A stretch of DNA of 64,000 nucleotides from Candidatus Heimdallarchaeota archaeon LC_2 (GTDB lineage: Archaea; Asgardarchaeota; Heimdallarchaeia; Heimdallarchaeales; Kariarchaeaceae). The DNA lies in the NCBI GenBank assembly GCA_001940725.1, contig MDVR01000024.1:1-64000 (forward strand), written 5' to 3'. Of the stretch, positions 57,411-64,000 are shown piece after piece. Below the pieces are notes generated by a model. The model searched no databases. It was not told the origin of the DNA and was given only the letters and a program-made list of their open reading frames with translations. A program made the translations under genes and the position numbers. Every line of letters begins with the position of its first letter. The first letter of the stretch is position 1.

Positions 57411-58211
57411 TTAAATTTTAGCTGTAGATTCAATTCTAAGCCCTTCATTTTCATCGGGAGTAATATCGAGAAGTTCAGATTTATAAGCTATACCCATCAT
57501 TTTAGTTATTGATAATCTGTCTTGGTTTCGATTCCCACGAATTAATCTATCAAATTCGATAATTCCAGTAACTATACTACTAATCAAATTCTCAGCAACT
57601 GGATCTAGTATCCCTTTAGGTAAAACAAAGAAATGAACTCCTCCAATATTTGTTATTATATCGCTAATCTCTTTAAAGAAATCAAGGAGTTTGGAGGAAT
57701 CTTCATCAAAGTTATCCTCTTTCAACCAAAGAAGATTATCGACAACAGAGAAACATTTCGCCCTATCCGACTCTTGGAGTTGTAAGATTTTGATATAAGC
57801 TTGTTTCAGATAAGTCCGGCGTTTAATATCAATTTTGCCAATCTTTGATGAGGATGCAACATGCGAACTTGTAATGTGCCACATATCAATAAATTCCCAT
57901 TTTTTGGATTGCTGATGTTTCTCAATGTCCCAGTTATATGCTTTGAATTCTTTTACAAGAATATGTTGTGGACGACTAGAATGTAAATAGTGAGCACGAG
58001 AATTTTCTTCGTTTTCAATTAGATTCAACAAAACTTTTTGTACAAATAAAGTACTAAGATTTGAATTTGAAGGTGATAAAATTAATATTATGCTCCCTGC
58101 GGGGATACCTTTTTCTTCTGCAAAATCACTACCTAATCGTTGATCCAGGGACAGTAATCCTGTAGAATAAATAACATCTTGATCTGGAGGATTAAATGTT
58201 AATGAGCTCAT
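57411..58211 (-). CDS. KaiC/RecA-like protein without Walker A
   Basis: A 266-residue RecA-fold protein. TGLLSLDQRLGSDFAEEKGI and PAGSIILILSPSNSNLSTLF match the KaiC/GvpD-type start, but the P-loop (normally G-x4-GKT) is replaced by SPSNSNLST, so ATP binding in the usual manner is not expected. CFSVVDNLLWLKEDN and the GVHFFVLPKGIL strand fit Walker B and the following sheet. Probably a structural or signalling pseudo-ATPase. Its start follows the roadblock stop (58227) by 15 nt. Confidence 0.65.
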   Translation of the reverse strand: MSSLTFNPPDQDVIYSTGLLSLDQRLGSDFAEEKGIPAGSIILILSPSNSNLSTLFVQKVLLNLIENEENSRAHYLHSSRPQHILVKEFKAYNWDIEKHQQSKKWEFIDMWHITSSHVASSSKIGKIDIKRRTYLKQAYIKILQLQESDRAKCFSVVDNLLWLKEDNFDEDSSKLLDFFKEISDIITNIGGVHFFVLPKGILDPVAENLISSIVTGIIEFDRLIRGNRNQDRLSITKMMGIAYKSELLDITPDENEGLRIESTAKI

Positions 58212-58226
58212 ATAACGACCATTTAA

Positions 58227-58736
58227 TTAGAAGTTTTCAAGTTCTCGCAACGCACTTTGTAAATCTGCCAAAAATTCATCTTCTTGAGGAAGTTCTTCTG
58301 AAACTGCTTCCATTGGAACTATGGCATCCTGTTGAACAAAATGATCTTCTTCAATGTCTTCAGCAATTAATTCATCTAGGAAACCCTCAATTTGAGTTGA
58401 AGCTGAATTGATTGTCATTCGAGCCATACCCAATGCAACATCATTATCGGTTATTAAACACAATACTGCATTACCACAAGACGCTACTAATATTTTACCT
58501 TCTTTAAATTCCGCAACCAATGTATTCATAATTTCTAATCCTACATTGTATCCTTGCTGTTCAGATGCTAAGTAAACAGCACTCGAAATAGCGCCCATAC
58601 TTTCTACATCGCGTAGGTCAAAGTCGAAACGACTAATATGAATCAAGGTTAAACCGGTTTTATCAGCTAAAATTACTCGACTAACTCCAGGTGTTTGTAC
58701 CATAATATTGTGGCATATATTTTGAATTTCTATCAT
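58227..58736 (-). CDS. roadblock/LC7 domain protein
   Basis: A 169-residue protein. Residues 1-115 form a roadblock/LC7 domain (TPGVSRVILADKTGLTLIHI, DLRDVESMGAISSAVYLASE, IMNTLVAEFKEGKILVASCG, LCLITDNDVALGMARM), followed by an acidic tail. In bacteria MglB-type roadblock proteins activate the GTPase MglA; in Asgard archaea roadblock and small GTPase genes are often clustered. First gene of the cluster that ends with the small GTPase at 55124. A TTTAAA-like TATA box lies about 28 bp upstream (58764-58770). Confidence 0.85.
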   Translation of the reverse strand: MIEIQNICHNIMVQTPGVSRVILADKTGLTLIHISRFDFDLRDVESMGAISSAVYLASEQQGYNVGLEIMNTLVAEFKEGKILVASCGNAVLCLITDNDVALGMARMTINSASTQIEGFLDELIAEDIEEDHFVQQDAIVPMEAVSEELPQEDEFLADLQSALRELENF

Positions 58737-59140
58737 AATCGTTGAACTCCGATATTATTGCCATTTAAAGTATTTACAAAGACCTTACACAGCGGGTTAA
58801 TTTATGTTAGAACTAGAATCGATCGAACTAATTCAGCTCTACATACTTAGACTTAATTAACTGGATGCTTAAAAATATATTTCAATTGCTGTGACTTATC
58901 GCGATGATAGTTGTTTACTATTTCTATGCTCTGAAACACGATAATTATTGATTAAAAGGATAGTTTTACTAGAAGTAAAAAAATTGGCTTTTGGACTAAA
59001 AAATATAATAGAATGATATTTTTTGTTAAATTAGGTAATCATTTTATATATTAAACGTTCTATTAATTTTTGAAATAAGAGGTTGAATTGATATATCAAC
59101 GTGACATGGAGTTATTGGACCCATTTTGGACTGATAAACT
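58737..59140. other. 404-bp gap between two same-strand units
   Basis: Holds the roadblock-operon promoter at its left edge (TATA-like CTTTAAAT on the minus strand near 58764-58771) and the 3' end region of the DUF47 gene at its right. The rest is AT-rich. I see no open frame, hairpin terminator or RNA gene in it. Confidence 0.4.
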
Positions 59141-59761
59141 TTACACATATTTTAATGACATAATTTGCAATAACTCACTTGCTTCTTTCATATGACCGAT
59201 TATTTTCATGGTTCTATCAAGAACGCGATGTGATGCTTCATAGGGTTTCCAACCTGAGGAAGGATCAGCTTCATTGTACAATTTTGTATCTAGTTCAAAT
59301 GCTTTCTCCGAGGCTTCATCCCTGTTTTCCTCTATTCTCTTTGTAACTGTTAAGGCATCACTAAAGCTTTCAAATATTATTTCGACTCCTTCAGCTAAAC
59401 ATTTACCCATCGATATACATGAGTTTGAAATCGGTTTAATATTTTCCTCAAAAGTTTTGGGTAATCCTGAGCTAAAAGCAGCAAGTGTCCTTGCGGCAAT
59501 GGCAAATTGATCCAAAACATCATCTAATCTTCTAACGAGATTGGCCCGATCAAGAGCTAAGTAAGGAATATTTTTCTCAGCTGCAAAATGATCATCAAGA
59601 TCTCTTTGTAGAAGGTCTCCTTCAGTTTCGATTGCTAGAATTTCTTTCATTTTAGGAGTTAAATTGTCTGAATTCAAAAGACATTCTCCGTATATTTCAC
59701 TTGCTTTTACTATTAATCGTGCAAGTCCGATGATTTTTTCTTTCTGTTCTTTTTGATCCAT
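59141..59761 (-). CDS. DUF47/PhoU-like phosphate regulator
   Basis: A 206-residue all-helical protein of the DUF47 family (PhoU-like), which pairs with PiT transporters to control phosphate flux. Typical segments: ILAIETEGDLLQRDLDDHFA, LALDRANLVRRLDDVLDQFA, KAFELDTKLYNEADPS. Ten bases downstream of the transporter gene, on the same strand. Start ATG 59761. Confidence 0.9.
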   Translation of the reverse strand: MDQKEQKEKIIGLARLIVKASEIYGECLLNSDNLTPKMKEILAIETEGDLLQRDLDDHFAAEKNIPYLALDRANLVRRLDDVLDQFAIAARTLAAFSSGLPKTFEENIKPISNSCISMGKCLAEGVEIIFESFSDALTVTKRIEENRDEASEKAFELDTKLYNEADPSSGWKPYEASHRVLDRTMKIIGHMKEASELLQIMSLKYV

Positions 59762-59771
59762 GTATTATCAC

Positions 59772-60776
59772 CTAAATGTATATGGGCTTAAATATGAGGA
59801 ACCACATTAAATATGTAGTTAAAGCAGCAGCAAATGGAGTAAGAATGGCACTGACAGCGATTCGCTTCACACTATCCATGTTTACTTTGGAACCATATGC
59901 TTTTCCAGTCCCCACAAATGCAGCAACAAGGACATGGGTGCCAGATATAGGTATAAGAAGTGCTGCGGCCACGAATGTGATTAAAGCAGTACTTACCTGA
60001 ACTGAAACTGCAGTTGTAGGACTCAGTTCCACTACATCATTACCTAAAGTTTTCAACACTCTTCTACCTATGGAAATTAAGCCGATCCCCATAAAAATTC
60101 CAGCTAAAAGCAATGGAATTCTAGCAATTATGTCTAATTCTTCTTCCTGTGCTAAAGTTAAATAACTCTTGATAATCGGAGCTACAGCATTACTAACATC
60201 ATTTGCTCCTCTTGAAAATGAAGTTATGATTACTGCAATAATCAAACCTTTACTGAAGTAAGTTTCAACCCGATCCACATCATCTAAACCCTTAATATAA
60301 CTTTTTTTGAACCGCATTATACCTTTCATAATGTAATATGAACCCACATATCCTAAGATTGGCGAAATAAACCAGGAGGCAACTATTTTAAGAATTTTAG
60401 CTTCATTGATTGTTTCATTTAGGATTAATGATAATGCAACTGTTGACCCAATCATTGTATGTGTGGTTGACAAAGGAAGACCTTTCCAGGAACCTAATAT
60501 TAGTAGAAGTGCAACACTGAATAATATTGTTAAAATTTGTCCCATTTCTTCGTCAATAGATCGCCCTTCACTAATTCCAGTACCAACTTCTTTGGCAACA
60601 TTAAATCCAATTGTCACAGCACCTATTGTAAGTATTACAGCACCTATAATGACAGCCTTATTAATCGAAATTAATTTTGCGCCAGTTGCAGGAGCCCAAG
60701 TTTCATCATTAGCCCCAATAGCAATCGCTAAAATAAGCGATACCCCAGTGAGGAGAATTAGGTCTGAGCCAATCAC
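59772..60776 (-). CDS. PiT-family phosphate permease
   Basis: A 334-residue inorganic phosphate transporter with about 10 membrane helices in two inverted halves. The second half carries the usual signature GANDVSNAVAP (near residue 190); the first has AIGANDETWAPATGAKLIS in place of GAND-x-(A/S)-NA-x-G, an unusual first signature. Translation probably begins at GTG 60776; a frame with 23 additional residues exists but is not conserved-looking. Adjacent DUF47 gene confirms the function. Confidence 0.88.
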   Translation of the reverse strand: MIGSDLILLTGVSLILAIAIGANDETWAPATGAKLISINKAVIIGAVILTIGAVTIGFNVAKEVGTGISEGRSIDEEMGQILTILFSVALLLILGSWKGLPLSTTHTMIGSTVALSLILNETINEAKILKIVASWFISPILGYVGSYYIMKGIMRFKKSYIKGLDDVDRVETYFSKGLIIAVIITSFSRGANDVSNAVAPIIKSYLTLAQEEELDIIARIPLLLAGIFMGIGLISIGRRVLKTLGNDVVELSPTTAVSVQVSTALITFVAAALLIPISGTHVLVAAFVGTGKAYGSKVNMDSVKRIAVSAILTPFAAALTTYLMWFLIFKPIYI

Positions 60777-60868
60777 TAAAAAACAGTAAATTTCCTTGCA
60801 ATTAAAATTTACGTGAGACTTTCGGTTATAATTACGACATCTCAAAAAATTCGGCTTAATTTATTAGT

Positions 60869-61234
60869 CTAAGAATTATATGAAAGATGTGGAATTTTGG
60901 TTAAAACGGATGTTACAGTCTGTTTTATTGCTCTTTGAGCCACAGTTAACCATTGTATCGCTTCTTGCTCACCATAAATTTCCTTCAAAATTGTTGATAA
61001 AGAATCTTCATTGGATATTTCATCCATTTCGGACCAATTGTTCAATGGTCTAATAAAAGTAAATTGCTGAGTTTTTTCGTTTGTTGGAAAGGGATTTTCA
61101 TAAACTATCCAGGATTTTTCCAATTTCATTGCTTTTTGAGCTGAAATTAATTTAACAATGAATTGTTGATAAAGTTCGACCATATCTAGATGTACATCGA
61201 CTGTTTGAATATACTGTAAGTTAGGTAAGCTCAC
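60869..61234 (-). CDS. small protein, unknown
   Basis: A 121-residue protein without membrane segments. VDVHLDMVELYQQFIVKLIS and EKSWIVYENPFPTNEKTQQF suggest an alpha/beta fold. Possibly a dimeric alpha-beta barrel-like protein. No family recognised. It is transcribed divergently from the ABCE1 gene with 126 bp between them. Confidence 0.5.
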   Translation of the reverse strand: MSLPNLQYIQTVDVHLDMVELYQQFIVKLISAQKAMKLEKSWIVYENPFPTNEKTQQFTFIRPLNNWSEMDEISNEDSLSTILKEIYGEQEAIQWLTVAQRAIKQTVTSVLTKIPHLSYNS

Positions 61235-61360
61235 TTAATATCTTATCAAAAAAATAGAGTATATATTGACTAGCTCATTTCCTACTATCTAACCAAAGAA
61301 ATGTAAATCAAGACTATACGTAAAATTAAATAACAGTTAATTTGTAAAAATTATGCCATA

Positions 61361-63214
61361 ATGACTCGTTTAGCGATTGTCTCAAGAGGGGATTGTAAGT
61401 CCAAAGATTGTGGAGAAGTATGTATCAAATATTGTCCTGTAAATTTAACAGGATTACAATGTATTCAGCTTGATGATAAAAAAATAGCCACAATATCAGA
61501 ATATCTCTGCAATGGTTGTGGAATTTGTGTTAAGAAATGTAATCCTTGGAATGCGATTAAGATAATCAATTTACCCGAGAGTCTTGATACTCAAGTTACT
61601 CATCGTTATGGTCAAAATCAGTTCAAACTTCATAGATTACCAATACCATCAAAAGGACAAGTAACTGGACTAGTGGGGCAAAATGGAAGTGGAAAAAGTA
61701 CTAGCCTAAAGATTCTTTCGGGAGAAATAAAGCCAAATTTAGGCCATTTAAAGGATGATATTCCTGATTGGGATGATATAATTCATCATTATCGAGGTTC
61801 AAAATTACAAGCGTATTTCAGACAAATTGCTAACAATGAGCTTAAAATATCAATTAAGCCCCAGGGTGTTGATAAAATCCCAAAAGTTGTGAAGGGAAAT
61901 GTAAAAACTTTGCTTAATTCTGTTGATGAACGTGGAGTTGTTGATGAATTAAAAGAAAAATTTTCATTAGAAAAAGTATGGAGTAGAAAGATCTCTGTTC
62001 TCTCTGGAGGTGAATTGCAAAGGGTCGCAATAGCTGCTACTTTAGCCAAAGATTCAGATGTATATCTTATCGACGAGCCAACGAGCTATCTTGATGTCAA
62101 AGAAAGAATGAGAGTGGCCTCAGAAATCCGTGAATTATCAAAAGATAGGATAATGATTGTAGTTGAACATGATTTGGCAGTATTAGATTATCTAAGTGAT
62201 CAAATCCAATTGTATTATGGTGAAAGTGGAGCATATGGAGTAGTATCAGTTCCGATGTCAGTCAAAGAGGGAATAAATAATTTTCTTGATGGTTATGTTC
62301 CTGCAGAAAATATGAGATTTAGACCAGAACCATTAAAATTCATTAGGAGTGAATTAAGTGATCACGATTTCGAACGCCTATATCCTTTAATCAGCTATGG
62401 ACAAATGACCAAGAAATTTGATAAGTTTTCCCTCGAAATTGAATCAGGAAATCTTTATACAGCAGACATAATTGGAATAATTGGTCCCAATGGTATAGGG
62501 AAATCTACATTTGCAAACCTTGTGGCGGGTATTGAAAAACCTAGTACAGTTGACAGCGAAATTGAATTGTTAAGAAAACGAATACTCCCAGAAGAAGACG
62601 ATGAAGAAGATGAAGAAGATCTTGAAGATGACTTAGTACTAACATTGAGTTATAAACCACAATATCTTGATACTGAGAGTTATGAAACTGTTGAAGAAGT
62701 TCTTTTCAGAGCGAACCCTGTATCTACAAGAAGTTCTTTTTTCAAAACGGAATTAATTCGACCTTTGAACTTAGAAGGACTGATGTCTCATCAATTGGAC
62801 ACTTTATCTGGGGGAGAATTGCAAAAGGTTGGGATAGCAAACTGCTTAGCCAAAGAAGCAGATTTATATTTAATTGATGAACCTTCAGCTTTTATTTCTG
62901 CTGAAGATAGGGTAATGGTTGGAAAAACGATAAGAAGAATGATCATGCACAGGAGAGCGGCAGGTTTTGTCATTGAACATGATTTAATGTTACAAAGTTA
63001 TGTTTCTGATCGGATAATTCATTTTACAGGAGAGCCAGGAGTGAGTGGACATGCATCTAAACCAGTATCCACCAGAGAAGGAATGAATTCATTCCTCAAA
63101 ATACAAAATATCACATTTAGAAGGGATACCAAGACAGGTAGACCGCGTGTGAACAAACCTATGAGTCGAAGAGATCAATCCCAAAAAGATTCAGGAAAAT
63201 ATTATTTAGGATAA
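61361..63214 (+). CDS. ribosome recycling ATPase ABCE1/Rli1
   Basis: A 617-residue twin-ABC ATPase that splits ribosomal subunits after termination. The N-terminal iron-sulfur domain has Cys at DCKSKDCGEVCIKYCP and CNGCGICVKKCNP. NBD1: GQNGSGKST, LSGGELQRVAIA, YLIDEPTSYLD. NBD2: GPNGIGKST, LSGGELQKVGIA, YLIDEPSAFIS. Two oddities: an acidic insert in NBD2 (LPEEDDEEDEEDLEDD, near residues 412-427) and AFIS where other ABCE1 proteins have AYLD in the second D-loop. Otherwise complete, with normal length (590-610). Confidence 0.95.
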   Translation: MTRLAIVSRGDCKSKDCGEVCIKYCPVNLTGLQCIQLDDKKIATISEYLCNGCGICVKKCNPWNAIKIINLPESLDTQVTHRYGQNQFKLHRLPIPSKGQVTGLVGQNGSGKSTSLKILSGEIKPNLGHLKDDIPDWDDIIHHYRGSKLQAYFRQIANNELKISIKPQGVDKIPKVVKGNVKTLLNSVDERGVVDELKEKFSLEKVWSRKISVLSGGELQRVAIAATLAKDSDVYLIDEPTSYLDVKERMRVASEIRELSKDRIMIVVEHDLAVLDYLSDQIQLYYGESGAYGVVSVPMSVKEGINNFLDGYVPAENMRFRPEPLKFIRSELSDHDFERLYPLISYGQMTKKFDKFSLEIESGNLYTADIIGIIGPNGIGKSTFANLVAGIEKPSTVDSEIELLRKRILPEEDDEEDEEDLEDDLVLTLSYKPQYLDTESYETVEEVLFRANPVSTRSSFFKTELIRPLNLEGLMSHQLDTLSGGELQKVGIANCLAKEADLYLIDEPSAFISAEDRVMVGKTIRRMIMHRRAAGFVIEHDLMLQSYVSDRIIHFTGEPGVSGHASKPVSTREGMNSFLKIQNITFRRDTKTGRPRVNKPMSRRDQSQKDSGKYYLG

Positions 63215-63217
63215 TAA

Positions 63218-64000
63218 TTAAATTTGTTTTGAATTTCTGATAACAGTTTCATTTAATCTATCTTCCAATAATCCAAGCATTGAGGGTGATGAAGATCTTA
63301 TTCCAATAATTTCTTCATCTTCTTTTTCATAACCAAATATTATTTCCTCGGAATCACGAATACATGCGTAAAGATCTCTCCCGGGATATTTTCGCAATAT
63401 CATTCGACCATCATTGTTTATTTTATTGATTAGCCTAGAATCCCCTTCTATGTCAACATCTGCTACAAATGTAATACGAATAGTCGGTTTCAAATTTGAT
63501 GCATAATCAAGTAATTGAGAACTCAATTTGGGAGTAACAATTGTAACCCTTGTTTTTGTTCTAAGTAACAAATCACTCATTGTGGCGAAAATTGATGGTA
63601 TACCAACAACCACCCATGTATCAGAAGACCTAGTATAATCGAATGTTTTTGAAAAATTCATTATTGTCTGTAAATCATTTGATCTTCCCTCCATTATAGA
63701 TTTAATGTATTGGACTCGAGTTGTTAAAGAACCAAAAGAATCTTTTTCTAATTTTGAAAGAGGGGCCAATAATATTTCCTCCAAAAATTTTGTTAGAGTC
63801 TTCTTAAATTCTTCAACATGAGGCTCAAGTTTCTCAGCCCACCTATCTAAAAATGGAGCTACATTTTCTTTGGGATAATTAAAGTAAGATATTAATCTCT
63901 TTTCCCATTCTGAAAATATAGTATTAAGCCTCTCACTAATATTTTCTATATGTTCATCTAATTTCTCTTTTATTTCCCTACCTTCATTCTTTATTGAGTC
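63218..64000 (-). CDS. partial TrmB-like protein (5' end outside the window)
   Basis: The frame stays open to the window edge; about 260 residues are visible. N-terminal part: coiled coil (KNEGREIKEKLDEHIENISE, FSEWEKRLISYF, HVEEFKKTLTKFLEE). C-terminal part: PLD-like effector domain (DTWVVVGIPSIFATMSDLLL, RTKTRVTIVTPKLSSQLLDY, PTIRITFVADVDIEGD, LYACIRDSEEIIFGYEKEDE) as in the sugar-sensing TrmB family C-terminus. The missing N-terminus may contain the winged helix. A TTG 63784 is an internal codon, not the start. Confidence 0.75.
   Translation of the reverse strand, partial: DSIKNEGREIKEKLDEHIENISERLNTIFSEWEKRLISYFNYPKENVAPFLDRWAEKLEPHVEEFKKTLTKFLEEILLAPLSKLEKDSFGSLTTRVQYIKSIMEGRSNDLQTIMNFSKTFDYTRSSDTWVVVGIPSIFATMSDLLLRTKTRVTIVTPKLSSQLLDYASNLKPTIRITFVADVDIEGDSRLINKINNDGRMILRKYPGRDLYACIRDSEEIIFGYEKEDEEIIGIRSSSPSMLGLLEDRLNETVIRNSKQI

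Noticed and set aside
1..64000. tRNA or rRNA genes
   Set aside because: No stretch with a recognisable T-arm (GTTCRANNC) plus acceptor pairing, or rRNA-like sequence, was found by eye in the gaps; a covariance-model search would be decisive.

Overview
The window reads as chromosomal DNA of an AT-rich archaeon, most probably an Asgard archaeon of the Heimdallarchaeia type (inference). Archaeal core genes present are the A/V-type ATP synthase subunit B, ABCE1/Rli1, short archaeal triosephosphate isomerase and a PiT/DUF47 phosphate transport pair. Asgard-style eukaryote-like genes are a Rab/Ras-like GTPase, a roadblock/LC7 protein, longin-like domains on a 7-TM protein and a TPR protein, alpha-SNAP-like TPRs and a RING-H2-like zinc finger. 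TATA boxes lie about 25 bp before several starts, and TTG/GTG starts are common.

Region 1 (1-9.3 kb) leads to the ATP synthase B gene (7798-9249). A ~42-bp direct repeat that belongs to the atpB upstream region occurs five times in one orientation, and each interval between copies holds exactly one gene. At 4384-4557 the match continues through the leader into the first codons of atpB, so it is a 5' relic of that gene.

Region 2 (9.3-25.1 kb) is accessory. It starts with a LAGLIDADG homing-endonuclease gene abutting the atpB 3' end, broken by one in-frame TAA, with a perfect 654-bp tandem duplication of its promoter and acidic N-terminal domain. It continues with a truncated NERD/SF1-helicase gene, a TIR-like gene, and five copies of the 3' end of an RGG-tailed coding sequence that again separate one or a few genes each. 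Then come a TPR/winged-helix protein, a TerB-like gene, a relic of the atpB 3' end (23639-23776), a PemK/MazF-type toxin-antitoxin pair and a possible second atpB 3' relic (25007-25062). The simplest reading is serial insertion of small gene cassettes at the ends of host genes, each event leaving a duplicated gene end behind. The atpB locus with its homing endonuclease is the centre of this.

Region 3 (25-37 kb) holds two GNAT genes, a TerB-like paralogue sharing a palindromic promoter element with the first, and a three-gene operon: TPR protein, a 2,073-residue multi-spanning membrane protein with an N-terminal zinc ribbon, and a HEAT/winged-helix/RING-like protein. The last two appear to start at AUC and AUU.

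Region 4 (37-64 kb) is mostly ordinary: a 7-TM longin-like receptor, a GAF protein, a PEP/pyruvate-binding protein with receiver-like domains, an RCK potassium channel, SDR plus QueA-like genes, HicB-like, SRAP (frameshifted at its catalytic Cys), an alpha/beta hydrolase, MscS, a beta-propeller, a YpdA-like flavoprotein gene split by a 489-bp element with inverted ends, the GTPase/TPI/coiled-coil/KaiC-like/roadblock cluster, phosphate transport, ABCE1 and a partial TrmB-like gene. I saw no rRNA, tRNA or CRISPR array.
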